NCBI GenBank assembly: GCA_947645675.1
Contig: CANSDP010000007.1
Coordinates: 1 to 64,000, forward strand
Source: an uncultured Bacillota bacterium
Lineage (GTDB): Bacteria > Bacillota > Clostridia > Oscillospirales > Oscillospiraceae
Direction: 5' to 3'
DNA length: 64,000 nt
This document shows, piece by piece, positions 1-12,621 of this stretch. Position 1 is the first letter of the stretch, and each line of letters begins with the position of its first letter. The position numbers and the translations under genes are program-made. Below the pieces are notes generated by a model. It made no database searches and was not told where the DNA came from. It saw nothing but the letters and a program-made list of their open reading frames with translations.

Positions 1-86
1 CTCCATACTTGACTTTGTCGAATCTCGCTTACACAAGATTTTACGGAGGGCCGGCCCCGGTTTTTAAGCTGTATTGACAGGAGGGC

Positions 87-503
87 TTACTCCTCCTCAT
101 CCTCCTCGGCCTCTTCCCGCTCATCCTCGTCGGTGAGCTCCATAGCGTAGCGTGTGCCGCAGCTGGGGCACTCCACCTCGCCTTCGGCCAGGGCCTCGTC
201 GTCCACCACGATGTCGGTGCCGCAGGTGGGACACTCCACCTCGAACCAGTCGTCGTCGTAGTCCTCCAAGTCGTCGTCCTCGTCGAAGACCTCCGACTCC
301 ACGTCGGCCAGATCGTCGGAGAGCACGTCGATCTCCTCACCCAGGTTGAGGGCGTTCTCCTCCAGGTCCTCCACGGACATAGCCAGCTCCTCCAGGATGC
401 CGATCATCACGGAGATGAGCTTGCCCTCCTTGGACTTGGTGGTGTCCAGGTCCAGCCCCTCGGCCAGGCCCTTCAGATAGGCGACTTTCTCGGAAATAGT
501 CAT
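87..503 (-). CDS. CD1247-like acidic protein with C-terminal zinc-ribbon (CPTCG / CPSCG)
   Basis: ORF trimmed to MTISEKVAYLKGLAEGL...; two CPxCG knuckles; very acidic C-terminus. Confidence 0.7.
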   Translation of the reverse strand: MTISEKVAYLKGLAEGLDLDTTKSKEGKLISVMIGILEELAMSVEDLEENALNLGEEIDVLSDDLADVESEVFDEDDDLEDYDDDWFEVECPTCGTDIVVDDEALAEGEVECPSCGTRYAMELTDEDEREEAEEDEEE

Positions 504-530
504 AATGTTACTCCTTATTTCAGCGGCAAT

Positions 531-603
531 TCTGTAGGGACGGCCATCAGCCGCCCGGATACAGCATTGCAAATGTGACGGGCGGATGATATCCGCCCCT
601 ACG
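531..603. repeat. REP-like palindrome pair (TGTAGGGACGGCCATCAGCCGCCC ... GGGCGGATGATATCCGCCCCTACG)
   Basis: Two inverted REP-type palindromes in the intergenic region; same sequence recurs at 13297, 13465, 29595 and 47572. Confidence 0.8.
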
Positions 604-616
604 AAATGGCGGAAAA

Positions 617-1189
617 TCAGGCCTTGCAGCGCTCCAGATACTCGCCGGTGCGGGTGTCGATTTTGATCTTGTCGCCGGGGTTGACGAACAGGGGGACCTT
701 GATCTCAGCGCCGGTCTCCAGGGTGGCGGGCTTGAGCACGTTGTTGGTGGCGGTGTTGCCGGCGAAGCCGGGGTCGGTCTCGGTCACCACCAGCTCCACA
801 AAGTTGGGGGGCTCCACGCCGAATACGCTGCCCTTGTAGGACATGACCTTGCAGGTCATATTCTCGGTGACGAACTTGAAGCTGTCGCCCAGCAGGTCCT
901 TGCCGATGGGGATCATCTCGAAGCTCTCGGGGTCCATGAAGTAGTACAGGTCGCCGTCGTTATAGCTGTAGTCCATGTCCTTGCGCTCCACAAACGCCTG
1001 CTCAAATTTGGCGGTGGGGTTGAAGGAGGTCTCGGTCACGCCGCCGGTGATGACGTTCTTCATCTTGGTGCGGACAAAGGCCGCGCCCTTGCCGGGCTTG
1101 ACGTGCTGGAACTCGACCACCTGCATGACCTTGCCGTCCATCTCGAAGGTCACACCATTGCGGAAGTCGCTGGCGGAAATCATTGCCAT
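617..1189 (-). CDS. efp: Elongation factor P
   Basis: [44 protein letters not shown] is a canonical EF-P N-terminus. Confidence 0.95.
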   Translation of the reverse strand: MAMISASDFRNGVTFEMDGKVMQVVEFQHVKPGKGAAFVRTKMKNVITGGVTETSFNPTAKFEQAFVERKDMDYSYNDGDLYYFMDPESFEMIPIGKDLLGDSFKFVTENMTCKVMSYKGSVFGVEPPNFVELVVTETDPGFAGNTATNNVLKPATLETGAEIKVPLFVNPGDKIKIDTRTGEYLERCKA

Positions 1190-1325
1190 AGGAATCATCC
1201 TCCGTTGTTTATCAATTTGAATGCCTTTAGCTGACTTATTCTACCCTATTTTTTCCCTTTTGGCAAGGGGTTGGGGGCGAATTGCGGGAATATCACAGAA
1301 AAATTTATACGCGCCCTCCAATCCT

Positions 1326-3074
1326 TCAGCCCTTTGCCTGCTGAAGCGCTCCAAAGCCGGCCCTTGTGACCACCTCCTGCCCCTCCGGACTCACCATAAA
1401 CTCAGCCAGCCGCCGGGCGGGGCTGTCCTCCGGGGTATCCGCCCGCAGGACGATATAATTACAGGCCGAAAGGGGATAGGAGCCGTCGGCGATGGTCTCA
1501 TCGGAGGGGGCCACGCCGTCGATCGCCAAAAGGTGCAGGCGGTTATCGGTCACGTCCACCATCATCGTCTCGGCGGTCAGGTAGTAATAATAGACGCTGT
1601 ACCCGATGGCATAGCCCGCCGGGCTGGTCTCCAGGGCGGCGGCCACGTCGGTGAGGGCGGTGCTCATCGCGGTGGACATGTTCCCCTGGAGGATGTCGCC
1701 GCTGAGGCTGAGCGCCCCGTGGTCCAAAATCATCTCCTCCATCAGGGCGTGGGACCCGCTGTCCGTGTTCCGGCAGTAGGGCATCAGCCGGGCGTCGGGC
1801 CCGCCCACCTGACTCCAGTTGTCATAGGCGTTCCGGACATAGATATCCTGAAGCTGCCCGATGGTCAATCCCTGGGCCGGATTCTCCTCGTTGGTGAAGA
1901 ACACCATCGCGTCATAGGCGATGGGGATATACTCCAGCTCCACCCCTGCGGCCTTGGCCTGCTCCTCCAGCTCAATGGACGCCTTGGTGGCGGCAAAGAG
2001 CACGTCCACCTCTCCCCGGATCAGCCGCTCATAGGAGGCGTGGCTCTTGCTGTGGGAGGCCGGGAGCCCCGGGTGCCGCCCAGCATTGTGAAACAGCGCG
2101 CTGTACAGAGCGTCGGTGTAGGGATAGGTGGAGGTGGACCCGTCGATGACCGGCATAGCCCGGTCAAAGCCGCGGTCGATGGCCGTCTGGGTGGGGTAAA
2201 CCGGCAGACGGTCCAAGGCGCTGTCGATCAGCCCCACCGCCTCCCGCCGGGTCACTCCCTGCCCGGGCTGTGCCAGGCGCTCCACCTCCGGCTCGCTTTC
2301 GCCGTTTTCATCCAGCTCCCGGATTGTGGAAATGCTGAGACTCCCCAGCGTCTGGTAAGCCTCCAGCGCCCATTCCGGGATACCGGCGCTGTCCGCGTAA
2401 TCCTGCGCCTCGCCCCGCTCCGGGTCGGCCCAGCCCACGCTGCGGAACGCCCGGTATACCATGGTGTTAAACTCCGCCCGGCTGACGCTGTCGTTGGGGC
2501 GGAAGGTCTCGTCCGCCGCCGCCAGCCCCGCCGCCCGGGCAGCGGACACAGCGCCGTAGTACCAGTCGGAGGGGGCCACATCCCTGTATCCCGGGTCTCC
2601 GCCCTCCTCCAGGTCCAGCAGACGGACCAGCAGGCTAAAGGCCTCCGCCCGGGTGAGGACTTGCTCCAGATTCAGCCGCCCCTCCCCGTCCCCGTGGAGG
2701 ACGCCCCGGATGTATAGGGTGTTGGCGGACATCGGCTCGTTCTGATGCTGGATGTCCGTCCAATCAAACCGCTCCCCCTGGAACACCTCCAGAGGCCGGC
2801 CGGCGTCCCGGGCGGGGACGGTGGCGAAGAGATATCCCGCCTTGTAATCGCTGGTCAGCGCCACCGGCTCGCCGGTCCCGGCATACCGCACCCCCAGATA
2901 CCGGGTCTGGCCCCAGCTCATGCCCTCCCCCTCCGGGAAGGGCACCCGAACGGTCACATAGGCTCCCCCCGCCTCCTCCCGGGTCCAGAGCGCCCCTCCG
3001 GGCTCCGCCCCCGCGGGAAGGACCATCGCCGCCGCCACCAGGGCGCACACCAGCAGATGAATGAACCTTTTCAT
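1326..3074 (-). CDS. S-layer homology (SLH) domain protein fused to a PstS-like periplasmic phosphate-binding-type domain
   Basis: Signal peptide, SLH repeats (LTRAEAFSLLVRLLDLE, VSRAEFNTMVYRAF), C-terminal PBP-like region (VIDGSTSTYPYTDALYSA...GEVDVLFAATKAS). Confidence 0.75.
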   Translation of the reverse strand: MKRFIHLLVCALVAAAMVLPAGAEPGGALWTREEAGGAYVTVRVPFPEGEGMSWGQTRYLGVRYAGTGEPVALTSDYKAGYLFATVPARDAGRPLEVFQGERFDWTDIQHQNEPMSANTLYIRGVLHGDGEGRLNLEQVLTRAEAFSLLVRLLDLEEGGDPGYRDVAPSDWYYGAVSAARAAGLAAADETFRPNDSVSRAEFNTMVYRAFRSVGWADPERGEAQDYADSAGIPEWALEAYQTLGSLSISTIRELDENGESEPEVERLAQPGQGVTRREAVGLIDSALDRLPVYPTQTAIDRGFDRAMPVIDGSTSTYPYTDALYSALFHNAGRHPGLPASHSKSHASYERLIRGEVDVLFAATKASIELEEQAKAAGVELEYIPIAYDAMVFFTNEENPAQGLTIGQLQDIYVRNAYDNWSQVGGPDARLMPYCRNTDSGSHALMEEMILDHGALSLSGDILQGNMSTAMSTALTDVAAALETSPAGYAIGYSVYYYYLTAETMMVDVTDNRLHLLAIDGVAPSDETIADGSYPLSACNYIVLRADTPEDSPARRLAEFMVSPEGQEVVTRAGFGALQQAKG

Positions 3075-3208
3075 AAAATTTCCCTCCTTATCAAGTTTCT
3101 ATCCCGTCAAGCGGGACATGCCTTCTGTATTATAGCAAAAATTCCCATTGAATACAATAGAAAGCCGCCAGGCGTCCGAATGGACAGCCCGACGGCCTCG
3201 CCGTTATC

Positions 3209-3943
3209 TTACAGCCACAGCACCACCTGGTACATCATGACAAAGTGAGCCAGACTGCCCAGGAGGATAAACACGTGAAAAATCTCATGACAGCCGAAGC
3301 GGGGGTTGTCCCGTCCCGGCCACTTGACGGCGTAGAGGACGCCGCCCACGGTGTACAGCAGTCCTCCGGTCAGCAGCCAGGCAAACCCGGCGGCGGGCAG
3401 AGCGCGGTAGATGGGGACGATGGCAAAGATCGCCAGCCAGCCCATAAACAGATAGATGGCGCTGGTAAGCCACCGGGGGATTGACAGCTTGGCGATGGTG
3501 AGTACCGTCCCCGCCGCGGCCAGCGTCCACACGGCGATCATCAGCGGAATCCCTCCCGACTCCCGCAGGACGGTAAGGCACAGCGGCGTATAGCTCCCGG
3601 CGATGAGCAGATAGATGGAGCAGTGGTCATACTTCCGCAAGGCCAGCCGCTTGGCCACGGAGCCATTGAGGCAGTGGTACAGGGTGCTGGCGGTATACAG
3701 GCAGACCATGGACAGCCCGTACACCGCGAACAGGCCGAAGCGCAGCCACTTGCCCATCGCGGCGGACCGAGCCAGCAGCAAGGCGGTCCCCGCCAGGGCC
3801 AGCGCCGCCCCCACTCCGTGGGTGATGGCCGACCAGGGCCGCAGGCCGTCGTAGGGGTCCCGGACCTCCCGCCGCCGCCGGGGCTTGGGGATGGTCAAGG
3901 GGGCCTTCTGGGCCGTTATCAAGTCAGCGCGCATATGACACAC
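3209..3943 (-). CDS. Hemolysin III / PAQR-family membrane protein
   Basis: Seven-TM protein with SAITHGVGAALALAG, STLYHC and CHEIFHVFILLGSLAHF motifs. Confidence 0.88.
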   Translation of the reverse strand: MCHMRADLITAQKAPLTIPKPRRRREVRDPYDGLRPWSAITHGVGAALALAGTALLLARSAAMGKWLRFGLFAVYGLSMVCLYTASTLYHCLNGSVAKRLALRKYDHCSIYLLIAGSYTPLCLTVLRESGGIPLMIAVWTLAAAGTVLTIAKLSIPRWLTSAIYLFMGWLAIFAIVPIYRALPAAGFAWLLTGGLLYTVGGVLYAVKWPGRDNPRFGCHEIFHVFILLGSLAHFVMMYQVVLWL

Positions 3944-4097
3944 TCCTTTCAGATCAAGGTATCATGTTCTTCACTGACTACAGTATATCCCAGACGGCCA
4001 AAATAATCAATATAAAAAATGACCAAATATAATATTGTAAATTATATTTCGCCGTGCGCCCCACGGCGTCCAGCGGCCCTTTGGACCGGATATTCCC

Positions 4098-6299
4098 TCA
4101 TTCCCCCGTCAATCTGGCCCGCAGGCCGGAATATCTTCTAGTCTGGCGGTTGTTGTTGACCATCCCGGCCACGGCGTCGGGGTCGCCCACCACGATAAAC
4201 AGCTCTCTGGCCCGGGTGACGGCGGTGTACAGCACCCCCCGGGTCATGAGCATGGAGGCCCCCTCAAACGCGGCCAGAATCACCGCCCGGTACTCGGAGC
4301 CCTGTGCCTTATGGACCGTCACGGCGAAGGCGGGCTCCAGCTCCCCCAGCATATCCGGGGTGTACTCCACGACCTTGCCGTCGAAGTCCACGGTGATGAT
4401 CTCCTTCTCAATGGACCGGATCACCCCCACGTCCCCGTTGAACATCCCCATGCCGGAGTCGGTCCCCCCCTCTTCCCGCCAGAGGATGTCGTAGTTGTTC
4501 CGTACCTGCATCACCCGGTCCCCCGCCCGAAAGACCCAGTCGCCGAAGCGCCGCTCCCCCTTCCCCTCCAGGGGCGGGTTCAGGGCGGCCTGGAGCGCCT
4601 GGTTCAGGGCCCGGGTGCCGGTACCCCGGCGGCGGGTAGGAGAGAGAACCTGGATCTGGTCGGCGGGGATGCCCATCCGCTCGGGCAGACGGCGGCGGCA
4701 CAGGTCCACCACCGTGTCCAGCACCGCCCGGGCGTCCCAGCGGGCCAGACAGAAAAAGTCCCCCTCGTTGCGCCGCAGGTCGGGAATCTGCCCCTGGTTG
4801 ATAAGGTGGGCGCTGCGGACGATGGCGCTCTGCGCGGCCTGACGGAAAATCTCCGTCAGCCGGACCGTGGGAACCGCCCCGCTGCGGATGAGGTCGGCGA
4901 AGAGGGCCCCCGGCCCCACCGATGGCAGCTGGTCCGGGTCTCCCACCAGCACCAGGCGGCACCCGTCGTCCAGGGCGTCCAGCAGGGCGGCCATCAGGGG
5001 CACGTCCACCATAGAGGTCTCGTCCACGATAACGGCGTCGGCCTTTAGGGGATTGTAGGTATTCCGGGTAAAGACCAGCTTGCCCGACCGGGGGTCAAAC
5101 CCGGTTTCCAGCAGCCGGTGAATGGTGGAGGCGTCGGTATCGCACAGCTCCCCCAGCCGTTTCGCCGCCCGCCCGGTGGGGGCGGCCAGGGCGGTCTCCA
5201 GTCCCATGGCCTCGAAGAGGGCCAGCACCCCCCGGAGGCAGGTGGTCTTGCCCGTCCCCGGCCCGCCGGTAAGGAGCATCACCTGACAGCCCGCCGCCAG
5301 CTCCACCGCCTGCCGCTGTTGGGGGGCGTATGTAATGCGCTGCTCCCTCTCAATGCGGCGGATCAGCTTGTCCAGCCCCTCCGGGGGCAGGGGCTCCGCC
5401 CGGCTCATCTCCAGCACCCGCTGCGCGATGAAGGTCTCGGCCTCATACAGTGCGGGGAGGTATACCGCCTCCTGGCCCGCCACCTGTTCACACTCCGCCT
5501 CACCCCGGCGCAGAAGGGCCTCCAGGCTGTCCTCCAGCCCCTCGCCGGGGGTGCTCAGCAGGGCGCTGGTGGCCTCCACCAGCTTCCGCCGGGGCAGGAA
5601 GGTATGGCCGTTGTTGTGATTGTTGTGGGCCAGCTCAAAGACCAGCCCGGCCTCCAGCCGCAGGGGGTCCTCCGGCCCCACCCCCAGGGACAGCGCCAGC
5701 TTGTCCGCCTGGGAGAACTCCACCTCAAACTCCTCATTCACCAGGAGGTAGGGGTTGGCCTTCACCACCTCCAGGGCCACGTCTCCATAGGCCCGGCGGA
5801 GGAGGGCGGCCAGCTCCAGAGGCAGCTGGTGCTCCGACAAAAATTCCATCAGCCGCCGGGTCCCCATCTGTTGGCGAAAGACCTCGCCAATCTGCCTGGC
5901 CCGCTTTCTGGTAATCCCCTTGATTTTGGTCAGCTGCTCCGGGTCCTCCTCCATAACGGTGAGGGCGTCCTCCCCGAACTCCTCAATGATGAGCCGTGCG
6001 GTGGCCTTGCCCACCCCCTTCACCGCTCCGGAGGACAGGTAGTGGTAAATTTCCTTCAGCCCCTGGGGCAGGCGCCGGTCCACCACCTCCGCCTTCATCT
6101 GAGGCCCGTAGGTGGGGTGTCGGGTCCACCGGCCCCGGACGGACAGATACTCCCCCGGCGCAACCCCCGCCATGGGCCCTACCACCGTGACCTCCTCCCC
6201 CCGGACGTCCAGCCGGAGGATGGTGTAACCGTTCTCCTCGTTCTGATAAATAACAGAGGAGACGGTACCCTCCAGCAGCTCCAATTCCTGCTCCGACAT
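4098..6299 (-). CDS. recD2: RecD-like ATP-dependent DNA helicase (RecD2 type)
   Basis: Walker A GGPGTGKTT; VDETSMVD; TVHKAQGSEY; N-terminal OB/HhH region typical of RecD2. Confidence 0.92.
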   Translation of the reverse strand: MSEQELELLEGTVSSVIYQNEENGYTILRLDVRGEEVTVVGPMAGVAPGEYLSVRGRWTRHPTYGPQMKAEVVDRRLPQGLKEIYHYLSSGAVKGVGKATARLIIEEFGEDALTVMEEDPEQLTKIKGITRKRARQIGEVFRQQMGTRRLMEFLSEHQLPLELAALLRRAYGDVALEVVKANPYLLVNEEFEVEFSQADKLALSLGVGPEDPLRLEAGLVFELAHNNHNNGHTFLPRRKLVEATSALLSTPGEGLEDSLEALLRRGEAECEQVAGQEAVYLPALYEAETFIAQRVLEMSRAEPLPPEGLDKLIRRIEREQRITYAPQQRQAVELAAGCQVMLLTGGPGTGKTTCLRGVLALFEAMGLETALAAPTGRAAKRLGELCDTDASTIHRLLETGFDPRSGKLVFTRNTYNPLKADAVIVDETSMVDVPLMAALLDALDDGCRLVLVGDPDQLPSVGPGALFADLIRSGAVPTVRLTEIFRQAAQSAIVRSAHLINQGQIPDLRRNEGDFFCLARWDARAVLDTVVDLCRRRLPERMGIPADQIQVLSPTRRRGTGTRALNQALQAALNPPLEGKGERRFGDWVFRAGDRVMQVRNNYDILWREEGGTDSGMGMFNGDVGVIRSIEKEIITVDFDGKVVEYTPDMLGELEPAFAVTVHKAQGSEYRAVILAAFEGASMLMTRGVLYTAVTRARELFIVVGDPDAVAGMVNNNRQTRRYSGLRARLTGE

Positions 6300-6317
6300 G
6301 GTACCATCTCCTCTCAG

Positions 6318-6650
6318 CTATGTTCCCGCAATGTAATCGCCTAAATCCGAGGCGGGCCACAGCGCCACCTCCGGCCAGCGGGCAGACAGGCGCAGGGCCA
6401 GCTCCCAGCCGGCGGGGGTGAGGCCCGCGTCGGCGATGACAATGGGACAGCGCAGCAGTCCCATCCCCCGCAGCCAGAGGAAGGAGCGGACCAGCTGCTC
6501 CAGCCCCTCGCCCTCGCCCCGGCCGGTCAGGACGACCCTCGCCCCCCGCCCGGGCAGGGGACGCAGCAGCAGCCCAAAGAGCCACCACCCCACAAACGCC
6601 AGCCCGCAGATGCAGGCTCCGGCCAACAGCGCATCCCAGAACGTACCCAC
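6318..6650 (-). CDS. Small membrane protein of unknown function
   Basis: Single ORF with N-terminal TM segment, between recD2 and the small multidrug export gene. Confidence 0.5.
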   Translation of the reverse strand: MGTFWDALLAGACICGLAFVGWWLFGLLLRPLPGRGARVVLTGRGEGEGLEQLVRSFLWLRGMGLLRCPIVIADAGLTPAGWELALRLSARWPEVALWPASDLGDYIAGT

Positions 6651-6701
6651 TCGGCAACACCTCCGGGGTATTCTATGCCCGCCGGAGGGCGGGGGTGCGC
6701 C

Positions 6702-7202
6702 CTACAGCGCCCCGGAAAACAGATTGATCCCCATATGGGTCAGCCCCAGCATAATGCACCCGGCGGTGAGCACCCCCAGCACCACGGCGGGCATGGCCTT
6801 TTTCAGCCGCATCCCCAAAAACGCCGCCGCCAGCGAGCCCGTCCAGGCCCCCGTCCCCGGCAGGGGGATGGCCACAAAGAGCCACAGGCCCAGGTACTGA
6901 TACTTCTGAACCTTCTGCCCCTTGAGGTGGGCCTTTTTCTCCAGCTTGTCCACAATGCCGTTGAGCCAGGGCAGATATTTCCGCATCAGCTCAAAGACCC
7001 GGCGGATGTAGACGATGATGAAGGGGGCGGGGATCAGATTGCCGATCACCGCCGCCGGAAAGGCCAGATAGGAGGGCAGTCCCAGCACCGCCACCCCGAA
7101 GGGCACGCCCCCCCGCAGCTCGATGATGGGGACCATGGACACCAGCATGGTGAACAGACACTTGCCCGCTGTGGTGGCAGTCAAAAATTCATAGAGTTCC
7201 AT
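6702..7202 (-). CDS. Small multi-drug export protein family (COG2426-like)
   Basis: TMs plus ELRGGVPFGVAVLGLP and AIPLPGTGAWTGSLAA motifs. Confidence 0.8.
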   Translation of the reverse strand: MELYEFLTATTAGKCLFTMLVSMVPIIELRGGVPFGVAVLGLPSYLAFPAAVIGNLIPAPFIIVYIRRVFELMRKYLPWLNGIVDKLEKKAHLKGQKVQKYQYLGLWLFVAIPLPGTGAWTGSLAAAFLGMRLKKAMPAVVLGVLTAGCIMLGLTHMGINLFSGAL

Positions 7203-7205
7203 TTC

Positions 7206-7445
7206 TTACTCCCGTCCCAATAAATAATCGGCGGTCACGCCGAAGTAGTCGGCCAGGAAAATCACCGTGGTGGCGGGGACGTTGATTTGCCCGTATTCGA
7301 TCTTCTGATAATGCCGCTCTGTACAATCCAGCAGCTCCGCCATCGCTTTTTGCGTCATACTTTTGCTTTTTCTCAGCGGTTTCAGCCGCTCCGCAAGGCT
7401 GGGCAAAATAATCTCCATTATTTTCTCGCTTTCTATTGACATCAT
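7206..7445 (-). CDS. XRE-family helix-turn-helix regulator
   Basis: RLKPLRKSKSMTQKAMAELLDCTERHYQKIEYGQINVPATTVIFLADYFGVTADYLLGRE. Confidence 0.9.
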   Translation of the reverse strand: MMSIESEKIMEIILPSLAERLKPLRKSKSMTQKAMAELLDCTERHYQKIEYGQINVPATTVIFLADYFGVTADYLLGRE

Positions 7446-7463
7446 CTAAATTCGTGGTATAAT
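7436..7463 (+). promoter_or_regulatory. Sigma70-type promoter TTGACA-N16-TATAAT driving the small ORF at 7498
   Basis: TTGACA at 7436-7441, TATAAT at 7458-7463, overlapping the 5' end of the divergent XRE gene. Confidence 0.7.
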
Positions 7464-7497
7464 AACGCCATAACAATTCGTGTCAGGTGGTGCCATC

Positions 7498-7729
7498 ATG
7501 GAAGAAAACCTCAAAGCGCTCTACACCCAGGAAATTGACCAATTCCGGCTGGACTTTGACCATAACCCGGAATACCAAGCCTATTATACACAGGCGGAGG
7601 CCATATGGAAAGGGGGAGATATGCCCCCCCGCCGTATTTCACCTCTTGGAAACCGGCAATTTCCTCTCCTTCGCCCACGGCTTTCGCCTGGGCGCGCGGC
7701 TGGCCGGTTGGGTGCGGACAGGGTAGTCC
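7498..7729 (+). pseudogene. Small ORF (DUF6809-like by resemblance) interrupted by a frameshift at a C7 tract
   Basis: Frame 1 gives MEENLKALYTQEIDQFRLDF...GDMPP; dropping one C at 7624-7630 continues as AVFHLLETGNFLSFAHGFRLGARLAGWVRTG, resembling the intact paralogue at 14249. Confidence 0.6.
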
Positions 7730-7748
7730 CCCGTCCCGCCCGCAGGTT

Positions 7749-10571
<2,823 letters not shown>

Positions 10572-10589
10572 GATCTTGTTACTCCTTTG

Positions 10590-10973
10590 CTAAAGTCCGA
10601 AAAAGAATGACGGAACGGCCAAAAAAACAGCGAAGATGGCAATCAATGTGCTCTCCCACCACAGGCCAAGGGTCAGTACCAGACAGACCAGCCGTCTCCC
10701 CAGCCTTCGCCAGCCCTGAGCCTCAAGGATGTATTCCTGCTTCCAGTTCGGCCCTCTGGTCCTCTTCATGTGCCGCCGCGCGATCAGCAGCGCCGCCAGC
10801 ACCAGCACGTTCCACACCAGCAGGACCCAGGACGCCCAATAGCTGAACACCGGGTCGTTGAGCAGCTTCAGAACCGGCCCAAGCACTCCGGAAAAGGGGG
10901 CGATCATCGCCTCGATCAGGACATACAGCCCCATCACAGGGAGCAGCAAAACGATCCAAAAGATGAACGCCAT
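10590..10973 (-). CDS. Hypothetical membrane protein
   Basis: 127-aa ORF with several hydrophobic segments. Confidence 0.5.
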   Translation of the reverse strand: MAFIFWIVLLLPVMGLYVLIEAMIAPFSGVLGPVLKLLNDPVFSYWASWVLLVWNVLVLAALLIARRHMKRTRGPNWKQEYILEAQGWRRLGRRLVCLVLTLGLWWESTLIAIFAVFLAVPSFFFGL

Positions 10974-11042
10974 GATTCTCCCCCCTCCCGTCTCGGGCGG
11001 CCGTAGGCCGCCCCTACAGCCTAACGGAACAAATTTTTAATG

Positions 11043-11825
11043 TCAACCCTCTTTTTTCGCCGGCTTCGCCTTCATCAGAATCAGCCGCTGAACCTCCTCC
11101 AGCTGCTCCGGCTCCTTCACGTCCACCACCAGCCACTTGCCGCTGTTAAACGGCGGGGTCCTCTCATACAGCTCCCGGAAGGCAGGAGAGAAGGTGGGCA
11201 GGAGGGGCTCCAGCTCCAGCAGCTGCTTTGCCCCCAGGGTTACCATGGCGGTAAACCATCCCGCCCGGACATAGAGCGCGCACAGGGCCTTGCTTCCCTT
11301 CTTATACTTGAGGTTCCACCCCCGGTCCATGGAGCACTTGCTGAACTCGACAGAGGGCTCCAGTCCATAGGTCCCGGCCATCCAGGCCAGGAGGCTGGCA
11401 AACAGAGGGTTGTCCACCCAGCGGTCGATGTCTCGCAGCTCCGGCTTGGCGTGGGCGGGCCAGGCAATATCCCAGGGCACCGGCCCCTCCACCGGGGCGG
11501 CCTCCCTCTTCTTCGGAGCCTTCTTCTTGGGCAGAGGCGTGACCTCCTCCGCCAGCCGCACCGCCTCCCGCAGGGTCTCCCGGTCGTCGGGGTCCAGGAG
11601 ATAGTGGTCCTTGGCCCCCTGGTAGGGCGGCTCGGTGGGACGGTCTCGCAAAAGCTCCTCCAGACAGGGCAGCATCTTCACCATGGGCCGGTCGTCACAG
11701 ACAATGACAACCGGCTTATCGTTGAGGTATACCATATATTCCCCAAACATTTTCCGAAAACGGACCGCTCCCAGACCGTCTAACTGTTCACAGATGTAGC
11801 TGACAAATTCAGGACTGCTTGCCAT
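11043..11825 (-). CDS. TfoX N-terminal domain fused to DUF3788-like domain
   Basis: N-term YICEQLDGLGAVRFRKMFGEYMVYLNDKPVVIV (TfoX_N-like); C-term KKGSKALCALYVRAGWFTAMVTLGAKQ (DUF3788-like). Confidence 0.65.
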   Translation of the reverse strand: MASSPEFVSYICEQLDGLGAVRFRKMFGEYMVYLNDKPVVIVCDDRPMVKMLPCLEELLRDRPTEPPYQGAKDHYLLDPDDRETLREAVRLAEEVTPLPKKKAPKKREAAPVEGPVPWDIAWPAHAKPELRDIDRWVDNPLFASLLAWMAGTYGLEPSVEFSKCSMDRGWNLKYKKGSKALCALYVRAGWFTAMVTLGAKQLLELEPLLPTFSPAFRELYERTPPFNSGKWLVVDVKEPEQLEEVQRLILMKAKPAKKEG

Positions 11826-11835
11826 CGTTCTCCTC

Positions 11836-12609
11836 CTAAAAAATCACTGTCAGGGCCGCCCAATACAGCACGGCCACCACCCCTGTCAAAACAACCCACT
11901 CGATCCGTTCCATCAGGATGTACCAATCCGAGGGCTCCGCCGCATAGGGGTCCCGTACATGCCACCGTATGCTCCAGCGGAACATAAGCCCTGGGCAGCA
12001 AATCTGGAATATGTTGAAGGCCGCCAGCAGGGTCACCAGCAGGTACAGGCCAAAATGCCCCCGGTGGGTCAGCTCCGGCTCGTCCATCGCCAGCCTGGCA
12101 ACGGTGGACAGATCGGGCGCGTGGAGGTCCCGCGCTGTCAGCTCCTTTCCGTTGGAATCGTAGGTCTTCCCGCCTGCGCTGACGGTGAAATCCACCATGC
12201 CAAAGGGCTCGCCGTCCTCACTGTACAGCACAAGCCATGACCCGCTGGGTTTATAGCCGCCCCGGAAGACCCGCTTGCCATCCTGGTAAATCTCCAGACC
12301 CGTCATGTAGCGCTCGGGGGCGGCGGCGGGATCCTCCACTATCTGGTAGGGGCCGTAAGCCTCATCTCCCCAGTGGTATTCCACTGTCCTGCCGGGGCAG
12401 ACGGTAAATTCCGTCCTCTTCCAGTCCACCCTGCCGGCATACCGGCGGACCTCTCCCTCCTGGGTAAGGTGGAGCAGGGTATCCCGGTATTCAATCCCCT
12501 TCTGCCCGCCTGCAATCAGGGTGGCGGCGCCAAAACCCACAATCATCACGGCCAGAATGACCACCAGGATTCGCCGGAGCAGGGACATCTCCTCCCATTT
12601 CTCTCTCAT
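11836..12609 (-). CDS. Hypothetical membrane protein
   Basis: 257-aa ORF, N-terminal TM and C-terminal hydrophobic segments. Confidence 0.5.
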   Translation of the reverse strand: MREKWEEMSLLRRILVVILAVMIVGFGAATLIAGGQKGIEYRDTLLHLTQEGEVRRYAGRVDWKRTEFTVCPGRTVEYHWGDEAYGPYQIVEDPAAAPERYMTGLEIYQDGKRVFRGGYKPSGSWLVLYSEDGEPFGMVDFTVSAGGKTYDSNGKELTARDLHAPDLSTVARLAMDEPELTHRGHFGLYLLVTLLAAFNIFQICCPGLMFRWSIRWHVRDPYAAEPSDWYILMERIEWVVLTGVVAVLYWAALTVIF

Positions 12610-12621
12610 TGGCGCCTCCTT

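Noticed and set aside
41-349. ORFs 41..340 (-) and 152..349 (+)
   Set aside because: Arg/Thr/Pro-rich out-of-frame translations of the acidic zinc-ribbon gene at 87-503.
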